The notes below the pieces were generated by a model, which did no database searches, was not told the DNA's origin, and saw only the letters and a list, made by a program, of their open reading frames with translations. Positions 1 to 10,630 of a stretch of 64,000 nt of DNA are shown piece by piece. This DNA is from UBA7672 sp965279085. Lineage in GTDB: Bacteria > Pseudomonadota > Alphaproteobacteria > Caulobacterales > Hyphomonadaceae. The DNA is taken from NCBI GenBank assembly GCA_965279085.1, contig OZ257149.1, positions 4,092,001-4,156,000 of the forward strand, read 5' to 3'. Both the position numbers and the translations under genes were made by a program. Numbering within the stretch: position 1 is the first letter of the stretch; every line of letters begins with the position of its first letter.

Positions 1-1
1 G

Positions 2-178
2 TTCGCCTCCCGCTACGGCCTCGGAAAGACGCCGCGTCCGCCGAACTGGATCGGCTGGCGGGTCGCCCCCACACGGATCGAGTTCTGGCGCGACCGGCCC
101 TTCCGCCTGCACGACAGGCTGGAATTCACGCGGGAAGGCGCTGCCAGGCCCTGGCTGACACGCAGGCTTTACCCCTGA
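2..178 (+). CDS. pdxH: Pyridoxamine 5'-phosphate oxidase, C-terminal fragment
   Basis: Only the last 58 codons lie in the window; the gene enters from the left edge and ends at TGA 176-178. The enzyme oxidises pyridoxamine/pyridoxine 5'-phosphate to pyridoxal phosphate with FMN in the cytoplasm. The fragment shows the family's C-terminal signature: a P-x-x-W-x-G-W/Y-R-V segment, then IEFW, then R-x-H-D-R (here FRLHDRLEF), and a final W-x-x-R-L-x-P. That order matches the PdxH C-terminal dimerisation region. The rest of the gene cannot be judged. Confidence 0.9.
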   Translation, partial: FASRYGLGKTPRPPNWIGWRVAPTRIEFWRDRPFRLHDRLEFTREGAARPWLTRRLYP

Positions 179-268
179 CTCTGCGCCAACCCGATTGGCG
201 CGCGCGTAAACCCTATGGCAGCATCTTCCCAACAAGGTCAGCCGCAGAGTTGGCCGAGGGAGGAATCA

Positions 269-1231
269 ATGGACCTGCTGCAACGGTTTGCGCTGTCCGT
301 CGTGCTGGCGTGCTGTTCGGAAACGGCGATTGCCCAGCAGTCCCCCGCGCCCGCCCCCGCGCACTCCGAAACCTGGTGGGACAGCCCGTGGGGCGAGGCC
401 GACCGGCTCGGCAACGTCAACAATCTCTCCGCCGATGGCGTGAAGAAAGCCACCGCGCTGGTGAAGACCGGGAAGGTCTATGCACTCGGCATCCCGACCG
501 CGCCGGAGAGCGCCGCCTACGGCGCCCGGAAATATACAGTGGAGCGCACGCCGGGACCGAACGCTGACTACACGCCGAACGGATCGCAGCGGGTGACCGC
601 CTTCGACGAGCAGGTCGTCTCCTCGATGGGCATCGGCACGCAGATCGACGGCTTCGGACATCTCGGCGTCGACCACCATTACTACAACGGCGTTACCGGC
701 AAGGAAGTCGCGACCACCCGCGCGCTGCATCTCGCCGACGTGCCGCCCATCGTCACGCGCGGCGTGCTGATCGACATGACGAAGCACTACGGCAAACTGA
801 TGCTGGAGATCGGCGACAATTACGGTCGCACCGAGATCGAAGCCGCGATGAAGGCGCAGGGCGTCACCGTGGGCAAGGGCGACGTCGTCCTGTTCCACAC
901 CGGCTGGATGGCCGGCAAGATGCTCAGCGACAAGGACGTCTATCGCTCGCGCGAGCCGGGCCTCACCGAGGACGGCGCCATCTTCCTCGCCGACTTCGGC
1001 GTCGTCGCCATCGGCTCGGACACGGTGGCGCTCGAAGCGCTCCCCTCGCCGCCGGGCAAGCAGTTCATCGTCCACCAGACCCTGCTCGCCAAGAAGGGCG
1101 TCCACGTCCTCGAGACCATCGACACCAACCAGATCGCCGCCGATGGCCTCAAGGAATTCCTGTTCGTCCTCGGCATCCCCCGCTTCGTGGGAACCGTGCA
1201 GATGGTGATCAACCCCGTCGCCATCGGTTGA
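269..1231 (+). CDS. Cyclase-family metal-dependent hydrolase, secreted
   Basis: About 320 aa, cyclase family (PF04199, kynurenine formamidase/KynB-like fold). The start at 269 follows a strong GGGAGGA at 258-264 and gives a signal peptide (MDLLQRFALSVVLACC..AIAQQ); a longer frame from 215 would bury it. The metal-binding region is seen as GTQIDGFGHLGVDHH, a variant of the family's G-T-H-x-D-x-P-x-H, with GDVVLFHTGW further on. The substrate is not evident: family members hydrolyse cyclic amides or aryl formamides. There is no operon partner, since pdxH lies upstream with a 90-base gap and a YjbR protein follows 45 bases downstream. Confidence 0.82.
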   Translation: MDLLQRFALSVVLACCSETAIAQQSPAPAPAHSETWWDSPWGEADRLGNVNNLSADGVKKATALVKTGKVYALGIPTAPESAAYGARKYTVERTPGPNADYTPNGSQRVTAFDEQVVSSMGIGTQIDGFGHLGVDHHYYNGVTGKEVATTRALHLADVPPIVTRGVLIDMTKHYGKLMLEIGDNYGRTEIEAAMKAQGVTVGKGDVVLFHTGWMAGKMLSDKDVYRSREPGLTEDGAIFLADFGVVAIGSDTVALEALPSPPGKQFIVHQTLLAKKGVHVLETIDTNQIAADGLKEFLFVLGIPRFVGTVQMVINPVAIG

Positions 1232-1276
1232 TCGGCCGCAGGCCGGATCGCAGCAGCAATCCTTGAAGACGCCGCC

Positions 1277-1678
1277 ATGAGCGACACATTCGGTGCTCCC
1301 GCCAAGGACACGCCGATGCCCATCTCGCTCAAGGACTACAACGCATTCTGCGGCTCGCTGCCGGGCGCCACCTTCGTCGAGCAGTGGGGCGATGCGCAGG
1401 TCTGGAAGGTCGGCGGCAAGATGTTCGCCTGCGCCTGGTTCGAGAAGGGCCATCACCCCGGCATCACCTTCAAGGTTTCCGACATCGGCTGGGAAGTCCT
1501 GAAAGACGCCCCCGGCTGCCGCGGCGCGCCCTACTACGCCTCACGCGGCATGAAATGGATCCAGAGCTACGATCAGCCGGGGCTCTCGAAGCAGGAGCTG
1601 AAGGATTACCTCCGCGTCTCGCACCAGCTCGTGGCCGAAGGGCTCACGAAGAAGGCGCGGAAGGAATTGGGCGTCTAG
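1277..1678 (+). CDS. MmcQ/YjbR family protein
   Basis: 133 aa, YjbR/MmcQ family (double-wing DNA-binding-like fold, CyaY-like). Seen are the early F-x-x-x-LPG-A-x-x-x-x-QWGD, the KVGGKMFA strand, and the C-terminal segment SYDQPGLSKQELKDYLRVSHQLV typical of the family. An in-frame ATG at 1316 (MPISLKDYN), preceded by AAGGA, is an alternative start that fits the domain boundary better; 1277 is kept as the longer form. Biochemical role is unknown for most members. It is the last plus-strand gene before a bidirectional terminator. Confidence 0.8.
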   Translation: MSDTFGAPAKDTPMPISLKDYNAFCGSLPGATFVEQWGDAQVWKVGGKMFACAWFEKGHHPGITFKVSDIGWEVLKDAPGCRGAPYYASRGMKWIQSYDQPGLSKQELKDYLRVSHQLVAEGLTKKARKELGV

Positions 1679-1698
1679 AGCCGCGCTCGAAAACAAAC

Positions 1699-1721
1699 AG
1701 GCCCGGCGGTGAGCCGGGCCT
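1699..1721. terminator. Bidirectional intrinsic terminator
   Basis: A perfect 9-bp stem (AGGCCCGGC / GCCGGGCCT, loop GGTGA) lies between the convergent YjbR and pckG genes. It has a T-rich run (gatgtgtttct) on the plus side and an A-rich run (aaaacaaac) before it that serves as the T-tract for the minus strand. Confidence 0.8.
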
Positions 1722-1746
1722 GATGTGTTTCTGATTACCCGTCCGA

Positions 1747-3597
1747 TCAGCCCAGACGCTTCACGAGCGACTTGTGCTGCTCCCAGAGCGCCTTCGGCAG
1801 GCGGTCGCCGAACTTGTCGAAGAAGGCTGGGATCAGCGAGGCTTCCTCGCGCCAGACTTCATGGTCGACGCCAAGCAGGGTGTCGAGTTGTTCGTCCGAG
1901 AGCGTGATGCCGGAAACATCCAGCGAAGTCTTGGTCGGGACGCGGCCGATGGCGGTGTCGTTCGCGGCGGCCTTGCCTTCGAGACGATCGACAATCCATT
2001 TGAGGACGCGCGTGTTCTCGCCGAAGCCCGGCCAGATGAACTTGCCGTTCTTGTCCTTCCGGAACCAGTTGACGAAGTAGATCTTCGGCAGCTTCGCGCC
2101 AGCCTTCTGGCCGATCTTCAGCCAGTGGGCAAAGTAGTCGGCCATGTTGTAGCCGGCGAAGGGCAGCATCGCGAACGGGTCGCGGCGGAGTTCGCCGACC
2201 TTGTTCTCGGCGGCGGCGGTGCCTTCGGAGGCGACCGTCGAGCCCATGAACACGCCGTGCTCCCAGTCGAACGCTTCAGTGACGAGCGGAACCGCAGACG
2301 CGCGGCGGCCGCCGAACAGGATGGCGGAGATCGGAACGCCGGCGGGGTTCTCCCACTCGGGCGCGATGACCGGGCACTGGCCGGCGGGGCAGGCGAAGCG
2401 GGCGTTCGGGTGAGCGGCAGGTTCGCCCATCGCGGGCGACCAGGCGCGGCCTCGCCAGTCGGTGAGACCTTCCGGCGGCTCTTTCGTCATGCCTTCCCAC
2501 CAGACGTCTCCGTCGGCGGTGAGCGCGACGTTGGTGAAGACGGTGTTCTTGGCGCACGAGTCGAGCGCGTTCTTGTTGGTCGCGGCCGACGTGCCGGGGG
2601 CGACGCCGAAGAAGCCGGCTTCCGGGTTGATGGCATAGAGCTGGCCATCGTCGCCGAAGCGCATCCAGGCGATGTCGTCGCCGATCGTCTCGGCTTTCCA
2701 GCCGGCGAGCGTGGGCTCCAGCATGGCGAGGTTGGTCTTGCCGCAGGCAGACGGGAAGGCGGCGGCGATGAACTTCACGACGCCTTCGGGCGAGGTCAGC
2801 TTGAGGATGAGCATGTGCTCGGCGAGCCAGCCCTCATCGCGCGCCATTACCGAGGCGATACGGAGGGCGTAGCACTTCTTGCCGAGCAGGGCGTTGCCAC
2901 CATAGCCCGAACCGAACGACCAGATCTCGCGGCTTTCCGGGAAGTGGACGATGTACTTGTCGTCGTTGCAGGGCCACGGAACGTCCTTCTGGCCGGCGGC
3001 CAGCGGCGCGCCCAGCGTGTGGACGGCCGGAACGAAGAAGCCATCGTCGCCGATCTGCTCGAGCGCGGCGCGACCCATGCGGGTCATGACGCGCATGGAG
3101 ATGGCGACGTAAGCAGAGTCAGTGATCTCGACGCCCAGCTGCGAAATCTTGGAATTCAGCGGGCCCATGCAGAAGGGCACGACATACATCGTGCGGCCCT
3201 TCATGGCGCCGTCGAACAGGCCATTGAGCTTCACGCGCATCTCGTCCGGGTTCGACCAGTTGTTGGTCGGGCCGGCGTCAGCCTGGTTCTGCGAGCAGAT
3301 GAAGGTACGGCTCTCGACGCGGGCGACGTCTTTCGGATCGGAGGCGGCGTAGAACGAGTTCGGGCGTTTCGCGGCGTTGAGGCGCTTGAGCGTGCCCAGG
3401 GCGATCAGCTCGGCGGTGAGCTTCTCGAATTCGGCGTCCGAGCCATCGCACCAGTGGATGCGATCCGGCTTGGTGAGCGCGGCGATCTCCTTGACCCACG
3501 CGATCAGCTTCGCGTGTTTCGTCGGCGCCGGCTCGAGGCCCGGAAAGGAGCCGGTCGAATCCTTGGATTTCGCTGGCGCCGCTGCCGTCATGCTCAT
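1747..3597 (-). CDS. pckG: Phosphoenolpyruvate carboxykinase (GTP)
   Basis: 616 aa, the usual length of GTP-dependent PEPCK. It converts oxaloacetate and GTP to phosphoenolpyruvate, GDP and CO2, the entry step of gluconeogenesis. Visible are the P-loop with the reactive cysteine (FPSACGKTNLAM), the early RSEP-like/substrate segment RVESRTFICS, the HTLG and GYGGNALLGKKC motifs of the active site, and the C-terminal NWFRKDKNGKFIWPGFGEN segment that binds the guanine. Start ATG 3597 is chosen with GGGAA 8 nt upstream; a GTG at 3612 and an ATG at 3591 are alternatives. Transcribed alone, with a 520-base upstream region. Confidence 0.97.
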   Translation of the reverse strand: MSMTAAAPAKSKDSTGSFPGLEPAPTKHAKLIAWVKEIAALTKPDRIHWCDGSDAEFEKLTAELIALGTLKRLNAAKRPNSFYAASDPKDVARVESRTFICSQNQADAGPTNNWSNPDEMRVKLNGLFDGAMKGRTMYVVPFCMGPLNSKISQLGVEITDSAYVAISMRVMTRMGRAALEQIGDDGFFVPAVHTLGAPLAAGQKDVPWPCNDDKYIVHFPESREIWSFGSGYGGNALLGKKCYALRIASVMARDEGWLAEHMLILKLTSPEGVVKFIAAAFPSACGKTNLAMLEPTLAGWKAETIGDDIAWMRFGDDGQLYAINPEAGFFGVAPGTSAATNKNALDSCAKNTVFTNVALTADGDVWWEGMTKEPPEGLTDWRGRAWSPAMGEPAAHPNARFACPAGQCPVIAPEWENPAGVPISAILFGGRRASAVPLVTEAFDWEHGVFMGSTVASEGTAAAENKVGELRRDPFAMLPFAGYNMADYFAHWLKIGQKAGAKLPKIYFVNWFRKDKNGKFIWPGFGENTRVLKWIVDRLEGKAAANDTAIGRVPTKTSLDVSGITLSDEQLDTLLGVDHEVWREEASLIPAFFDKFGDRLPKALWEQHKSLVKRLG

Positions 3598-4117
3598 TTC
3601 CGAAATTCCCACTACTACCCGCCCAAACCGCCGATCCGGGGAAGGAGCTCGATGGCCCTGCCTTCCGAATCCCGAACAGGCGACGCAATGCGCCGCCCTA
3701 CGAAAACTTCATTCCAAGAGCAGGACTTGTGCCAAGAAGGCGCCCTTCACAACCGACGGCTGCATCACGATTCGTGACGTCAGCGAAACCTGCATGCCGG
3801 ACCCCGTGAAATCATCGCGCCGGCGAGTCCCAGTTAACAACAAAACTACTCCTCGCCGCGGCACTTGGCATCCCCCCTGCGAGTTGTTCGCAGCCCAGCC
3901 CAATTACCCAGCGGAGCCCTGTAGCGTCGAGCGAAATATTGGCGCCTTTTGTCGCGGCGCTGCGCTTTCTGACGCGGTTGAATGACCGCCTCGACCACGA
4001 ATTGCGGACGGTTTCATCGAAATTGGTTCGAAGAGGCAGAACGCCCATTCCCCGCCGAGGCGACTTGTTGGAATTGTTGCGCCGCAGCAGGCGAGATCGG
4101 ATTATTGCAGCTACCGA
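3598..4117. other. Upstream region of pckG, no gene seen
   Basis: 520 bases between two minus-strand genes. Open frames here lack family signatures and ribosome sites. The stretch is slightly less GC-rich than its neighbours and should hold the pckG promoter, but no convincing -35/-10 pair was identified. Confidence 0.5.
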
Positions 4118-5095
4118 TCAGAACCCACAGCTCGCGGACTTTCTGCGAGCCTCGGCAAGCTGCCGCGCGGTCTTGTCGGTCAGGCCGGTGACGAGAATCG
4201 GCAGGCCATCGGCGACCAGTCCAGTGAACTCCGAACCGTTGTCATCGTCCCAGTATTTCGTGTCGAGGCTGTCGGCCTTCGAACCGTTGGTGCCGAATAT
4301 GCTCTCGATGCCGCGCGCCGCCAGCGCCTTCCAGAGATCGGGGCGGGGCTCGATGTTGCCGGTCCATGCAGCCAGCGTTTCCGCCTTCACGCTGCCTGCC
4401 AGCAGCCGATCCAGCTGCGCCACGTCGTTCACCGTAGCGGTGATGACGAGATCGGGCGCGAGCTTGTGGACCTCCTTCGCCTGTTCGTCGGTGTAGGTGA
4501 TGATGAAGACGTTGTTTTCCGCCTTCGCGGCGCGGACGGCGGCGATGATCGGCTGGAAGGCGGCTGAGCGCTTCTTGTCCAGCTCCAGAATGGCCCCTTT
4601 CTTCACCGCCCATTCCAACGCAGCGTCGAGCGTGGACGGGTGAAAATCGGCGGTCTTGCTGCCCGTTTCCAGCTTCAGCGCCTGGATTTCGGCCAGCGCA
4701 TGATCAGCCACCAGCCCCGTGCCGGTCGTCGTGCGGTCGAGATCGTCGTCATGCATCAGCACCAGCTTCCCGTCGCTGGTTTCGGCGATGTCGACTTCCA
4801 TGGCTTTCGTGCCGGCGTCGAACGTGCGTTGCAGCGTCTCCACGGCGTTTTCCGGATAATCCCGCGTCGGCCCGCCGCGATGGCCGATCAGCAGCACGCC
4901 GCCAGATTGCCGCAGGCAGTCGAGCCGGGCGGGGAGGGGTTGCGCTGGCGCGGCAGAAGCCATCGATCCCGGCGCGGGCTGCGCCGCGGGAGCCGTTGCC
5001 TCGGTAGACGCACCCGCCGTGAGGTCGCTGGGCTGGCCGCAGGCTGTCGCTAGGAAAAGCGCAGCAAAAACGGGCGTTACAGTCCGCGTGCGCAT
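4118..5095 (-). CDS. Glycerophosphodiester phosphodiesterase, lipoprotein
   Basis: 325 aa GDPD-family TIM barrel that hydrolyses glycerophosphodiesters to glycerol-3-phosphate and an alcohol. The start at 5095 follows GGGGGA and opens a lipoprotein signal peptide with Cys19 (FLATAC). The catalytic set is intact: H-R-G with PEN (IGHRGG..YPEN), E-x-D (AMEVDIAET), and DGKLVLMHDDDLDRTT, i.e. the two catalytic histidines plus the metal-binding Glu/Asp. An Ala/Pro-rich linker of about 35 residues follows the lipid anchor. It is probably periplasmic. Divergent from the acyl-CoA ligase, with 92 bases between starts. Confidence 0.9.
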   Translation of the reverse strand: MRTRTVTPVFAALFLATACGQPSDLTAGASTEATAPAAQPAPGSMASAAPAQPLPARLDCLRQSGGVLLIGHRGGPTRDYPENAVETLQRTFDAGTKAMEVDIAETSDGKLVLMHDDDLDRTTTGTGLVADHALAEIQALKLETGSKTADFHPSTLDAALEWAVKKGAILELDKKRSAAFQPIIAAVRAAKAENNVFIITYTDEQAKEVHKLAPDLVITATVNDVAQLDRLLAGSVKAETLAAWTGNIEPRPDLWKALAARGIESIFGTNGSKADSLDTKYWDDDNGSEFTGLVADGLPILVTGLTDKTARQLAEARRKSASCGF

Positions 5096-5187
5096 GCTTG
5101 TGATCCCCCGAAAGAATTGCGGTGCTACGTGACGGCGTCTAGAAGTACCGGCAATAGCGCATAACAGGCGCACACGGGAGGCGGTCG

Positions 5188-6938
<1,751 letters not shown>

Positions 6939-6942
<4 letters not shown>

Positions 6943-7754
6943 CGGACACCGGCGAGGCGGGAACCCGGAAGAGTGGGAAGGGGCGCGTACTCGTTCTGGC
7001 GCTGGCCGTGTTGCTCGCCGCCATCGGCGGCGTGCTGCTCGCCGCCGGTCCCGCGCTCTTCCGCATGGGCGCGATCGACCGTGACTTCGCGCGCTTCGAC
7101 CTGCCGGACATCGCGATGTACGTGATGTTCGCCGCCGTCGCCGTTGCCTTGGTCGGCCTTCTGTGGGCGATCGTGGGCCGCAAGCATCGCGCGGCCATCG
7201 TCGCAATCCTCGTGACGGTCGGCGCCGGCATCGCCGGCGGCAATGTCTACGCCAACGCCACGATGCGGCACGACTTGCCGCCAATCAACGACATCCAGAC
7301 CGACTGGACGCGCCCTGTCGCCTTCACCGAGAAGGCCCTGAAGGAGCGCGAGCAGGCTGGCGCCATCCGCGTGCGCGACGACGCTGTGGTCCCCGCCGGC
7401 AACGGCAAATGGTCAGGCCTCAGCTACGCGGCCGCCCAGCAGGAATTCTACAAGGATCTCGAGCCGCTTACCGTGAAGCAGGGCGCGGCCGAGGCGACGG
7501 TCGCCGCCGCGAAGGCGGCCAAGCGCCTCGGCTGGGACGTGCTGATGGAAAACCCGCCCGACGGCATGATGGAAGCCGTCTACCACGAAGGCTGGTACGA
7601 CCTCGTCTACGACATCGCCGTCCGCGTCACGCCTGATGGGAAAGGCTCACGCATAGACGTGCGCTCCACCAGCCGCACGCCCGACCGCGACATGGGAGAG
7701 AGCGCCACCCAGGTGAAGCAGCTGCTCTACGAGATCCAGCAAGTGCTGATGTAG
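6939..7754 (+). CDS. DUF1499 membrane protein
   Basis: 271 aa. Three hydrophobic segments in the first 110 residues (about 18-40, 55-78, 84-104) are followed by a DUF1499 domain: PPINDIQTDWTRPVAF, then a GWDVLMENPPDGMMEA..Y strand, then GSRIDVRSTSRTPDRDMG, close to the family's R-S-x-S-R-x-G-x-x-D-x-G ending. Function is unknown; the family is widespread in Proteobacteria and plants. The 4-base overlap with the acyl-CoA ligase suggests a common role at the membrane, perhaps with lipids, but that is inference. Confidence 0.85.
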
Positions 7755-7762
7755 GGGCTAAG

Positions 7763-7890
7763 AGCACGCCCTCGTCCTTCGAGACGCCGCTGCGCGGCTC
7801 CTCAGGATGAGGGCTACTCCACGGAGAGCGGTTAAGCCCTCATCCTGAGGAGAGCCCGCAAGGGCTCGTCTCGAAGGACGAGGGCGTGCT
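7763..7890. repeat. Long palindromic intergenic element (copy 1)
   Basis: The outer arms 7763-7785 and 7868-7890 are a perfect 23-bp inverted repeat containing CTCGTCCTTCGAGAC. Inner arms 7798-7815 and 7835-7852 are a second perfect 18-bp inverted repeat (CTCATCCTGAGGAG core). The element fills the space between two convergent genes. A relative with the same cores lies at 50229-50365. Elements with CTCATCCTGAG/TCGAAGGA cores are common in alphaproteobacterial intergenic DNA; here it probably also ends transcription from both sides. Confidence 0.9.
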
Positions 7891-7898
7891 CGCTGCCC

Positions 7899-9497
7899 CT
7901 ACTTCTCCCTGCACATATATCGTGTGCGGTGGATGTCCTCGGCGTTGTCCGCATAGCCCGTGATCTTCGGCGATACGATGTCCTGCGTCACACGCGTGAG
8001 CACGGGCAGAACGGCGGTGTCGTCGAGGATGACCTGTTCGGCCTGTTTCAGGATCGCGGCGCGCTTGCCCGCATCGATCTCCACCGAGCTCTGGTCGAGC
8101 AGCGCGTCGAGCGCCGGGTTGGTGTAGTCCGCATAGTTCATCGGACCCGTGCGTGAATCCAGCAGGTAGAGGAAGTTGTACGCGTCGTTGAAGTCGGCGA
8201 CCCAGCCAGCGTCGGATACCTCATACGCTTTCGTCTTGAGGTTGTCATATAGCGCCTGCGTCTCGACCTGCCGGATCTCCGGCTTCACCCACGGCGCGAT
8301 CTTCTTCCAGTTGTCCTGCAGCACGATGGCGATCCGCGGATTGTCGCCCGTCGCGCGGTAAACGTATTCGAACGTCAGCGGCTTGGTGGGTCCGAAGCCT
8401 GCCTGCTGGAGCAGCGTAGCGGCTTCCTTCAGGCGATCGGCCAGCGGCGTGGCTTTCCAGCTGAATTCGGCCGGCTCGTAATTGTTCATGCCCTTCGGCA
8501 CGAAGTTGTAGGATGGCAGCTGTCCGCCGCGCAGGATCGAGTCCGTGATGTATTCGCGGTCGATGGCCATGGCCATCGCCTTGCGGACATTGGCGTTGTC
8601 GAACGGCGCTTTCTTCGTGTTGGTGACGATGAAGGTCGTCGACATCATCGGCGCGATGCGCGGCCAGCCCTGCAGGTTCTTCTTCGTCTCTTCCAGCTGT
8701 CCCGTCGGGAACGAGTTGTTCATGTCGATCTCGCCGGCCATCGCGCGGCGAACCATCTGGTCATGGTTGGAGACGGGGAAATAGACGACCTCGCTGAAGC
8801 ACAGCTTGTCCGCGCCTTCGAACTTGTCGTTCTTCACCGAGAGCAGGAAGTCGCCCTTCTTCCATTCGGCGATCTTGTAGGGGCCGTTGACGACGATGTT
8901 CTTCGGGTCCGTCCACTCGCTGCCGACTTTCTCGACAACGTGCTTGGGAAGGGGGAAGGCCGTGTAGTGTTTCAGCACGCCCGGCAGGTAGGGCATCGGA
9001 TATTCGAGCTGGATCTCCAACGTGTAGTCGTCGATCGCCTTCACGCCGACCTGGTCGACGGGCAGGGCGCCTTCGTTCACGGCGCGGCCATTCTTGATGC
9101 CGTACTGGATCGACGAATAGGCGACGCCCACCGTCTTCGGGTCGAACAGGCGCTGGAAGGCGAACACGAAATCGTTCGCGGTAACCGGCACACCATCGGA
9201 CCATACGGTCTGCTTCAGCTTGAACGTCCAGGTCAGCTGGTCCTCGGAGATCGTCCAGCTTTCGGCCACGCCCGGCACGGGCTTGGATTCGGCGTCCTCG
9301 GTGAACAGGCCGATCAGCATGTCGCCGATGATGTCGTTGGCCCACGTGCCCTCGACCATCTGCGGATCAAGCGATTTCGGGTCCGCCCCAATGCCCCGGC
9401 GGAAGCGGTCGCCGCTCGAGCTGGTTTCGCCGCCACAGGCGGCCAGAAGCAGCACAGCCGCCATTGCGCCGGCGAATAACTGGGTTTTCGAACCCAT
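7899..9497 (-). CDS. Peptide ABC transporter substrate-binding protein (OppA/DppA family)
   Basis: 532 aa lipoprotein of the SBP_bac_5 family that binds oligopeptides in the periplasm. The start at 9497 follows AAGGAG (7-nt spacer), and the signal peptide ends at Cys21 (LLLAACGG). Family marks are GADPKSLDPQMVEGTWANDI near the N-terminus, the LTWTFKLKQTVWSDG strand, the VRKAMAMAIDRE helix, and SDAGWVADFNDAYNFL near the C-terminus, typical of OppA. The cognate permeases are at 12314-14151, on the same strand but upstream and separated by five plus-strand genes. No ATPase genes are in the window. Confidence 0.93.
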   Translation of the reverse strand: MGSKTQLFAGAMAAVLLLAACGGETSSSGDRFRRGIGADPKSLDPQMVEGTWANDIIGDMLIGLFTEDAESKPVPGVAESWTISEDQLTWTFKLKQTVWSDGVPVTANDFVFAFQRLFDPKTVGVAYSSIQYGIKNGRAVNEGALPVDQVGVKAIDDYTLEIQLEYPMPYLPGVLKHYTAFPLPKHVVEKVGSEWTDPKNIVVNGPYKIAEWKKGDFLLSVKNDKFEGADKLCFSEVVYFPVSNHDQMVRRAMAGEIDMNNSFPTGQLEETKKNLQGWPRIAPMMSTTFIVTNTKKAPFDNANVRKAMAMAIDREYITDSILRGGQLPSYNFVPKGMNNYEPAEFSWKATPLADRLKEAATLLQQAGFGPTKPLTFEYVYRATGDNPRIAIVLQDNWKKIAPWVKPEIRQVETQALYDNLKTKAYEVSDAGWVADFNDAYNFLYLLDSRTGPMNYADYTNPALDALLDQSSVEIDAGKRAAILKQAEQVILDDTAVLPVLTRVTQDIVSPKITGYADNAEDIHRTRYMCREK

Positions 9498-9633
9498 GAG
9501 AAAACTCCTTCGTTCGCGTCCCACGTTCATCCCTGATGAAATGGGCCGCTTTTCCTCGCGGGAAACTAGCGTCAGACTGGGCTCAAGTGAAAGGCTCTTG
9601 CGCGGCCTGACGTTTTATTGAGTGGGTTCATTC

Positions 9634-10104
9634 ATGCGTCTGTTCATCTTCGCGGCGGTTGTTCCCATAATCACGGCGCCTGCCTTCGCGCCGGCACTCG
9701 CGCAGGAGGGGCTGCAGGGCAAACTCGTCGCCTGCGCCAACGTTACGGAAGCAGCCGAACGCCACGCCTGCTTCGACGCCCTCGTGCCGGAACTGAAGGC
9801 GACCGGCGAGGCGGCCTTCGGCGCCACTGCGAAACCCTCTGCGCTCACCGCACCGATACTACAGACGACAGCGCCCGCCGAGCCGGAACAGGTAAGCCTC
9901 GCCGTGAAGTCGGTGACCGCCAACGCCGACGGCAAGTTACGCTTCGCGATGGAGAACGGGCAGGTGTGGAAGCAGATCGACACCACGCGTCTGCGCAATC
10001 TCGGCAATGGTCCGTGGACCGCGGAGATCAGGAAGGCATCGCTCGGCAGCTTCCTGCTCTCCCTCAACGATGGCCGCGCCGTGCGTGTGGAGCGTGTGAG
10101 CTGA
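9634..10104 (+). CDS. Small secreted protein with C-x(11)-C motif, paralogue 1
   Basis: 156 aa. Signal peptide (MRLFIFAAVVPIITAPAFA..ALAQ), then a Cys-pair motif ACANVTEAAERHACFDALV, and a C-terminal beta region with FAMENGQVWKQID, AEIRKASLGSF and a final GRAVRVERV. The C..AERLACYD motif resembles VasI-like secreted proteins, and NGQVW-x-Q proteins are frequent in Alphaproteobacteria, but none has a firm function. It overlaps the next gene, a clear paralogue, by ATGA. Start 9634 is chosen for the signal peptide; the ribosome site is weak (GAGTGGG). GTG 9622 in frame is an alternative. Confidence 0.75.
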   Translation: MRLFIFAAVVPIITAPAFAPALAQEGLQGKLVACANVTEAAERHACFDALVPELKATGEAAFGATAKPSALTAPILQTTAPAEPEQVSLAVKSVTANADGKLRFAMENGQVWKQIDTTRLRNLGNGPWTAEIRKASLGSFLLSLNDGRAVRVERVS

Positions 10105-10619
10105 TGAAGATGCGTCTGATTGCAATCGGCCTGATTGCGGCAAGCGCCGCACCCGCCTTCGCGCAGGGCTCGCCGCTCGACAAGGTCTATGCCTGCGCGG
10201 CGAAGACGGCCGATGCCGAACGTCTCGCCTGCTACGACGCCGCCATCAGCGGCCTGAAAGAGGCGCAGACCGCCGGCGGCATCGCCGTTGTCAACTCCTC
10301 GCAGATCGCGGCCGCCGAGAAGGAAGCCTTCGGCCTCGAAGCTCCATCGCTATCGCAGCTCGCGCGCAGTGCATCTCCCACCACAAACGCGCCGGAGCTC
10401 GAACGCGTGCAGGCGACGATCACGGTGGCGGAACGGCGGCCCAACGGAACCTTCCGCTTCACGCTGGATAACGGGCAGGTGTGGGAGCAGACCGACACCT
10501 ACGATCTCGGCCGCATACTGACCACGCCGGTTCAGGCGGAAATCCGCAAGGCGTCGCTCAACAGCTTCATGCTCAAGCCAACCAACCGCTCCGCCGTGCG
10601 GGTCAAACGGGTCAGGTAG
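10104..10619 (+). CDS. Small secreted protein with C-x(11)-C motif, paralogue 2
   Basis: 171 aa, paralogue of the preceding gene. Both share a signal peptide, the cysteine motif (here YACAAKTADAERLACYDAA), the FTLDNGQVWEQTDTY strand, AEIRKASLNSF and a final RSAVRVKRV. It has about 20 extra residues in the linker between the cysteine motif and the beta region. Translationally coupled to paralogue 1 by an ATGA overlap. Predicted periplasmic; the two cysteines probably form a disulphide. Function unknown. Confidence 0.78.
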   Translation: MKMRLIAIGLIAASAAPAFAQGSPLDKVYACAAKTADAERLACYDAAISGLKEAQTAGGIAVVNSSQIAAAEKEAFGLEAPSLSQLARSASPTTNAPELERVQATITVAERRPNGTFRFTLDNGQVWEQTDTYDLGRILTTPVQAEIRKASLNSFMLKPTNRSAVRVKRVR

Positions 10620-10630
10620 GGCATTCGGGG

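Noticed and set aside
1774..3777. A 667-codon plus-strand frame opposite pckG
   Set aside because: Antisense of a firmly identified gene, no ribosome site or domain.
3865..3880. Sigma-54-like promoter (TTGGCA ... CTGC) on the plus strand
   Set aside because: GG/GC spacing is right, but no plus-strand gene follows for more than 1 kb and no enhancer-binding regulator is nearby.
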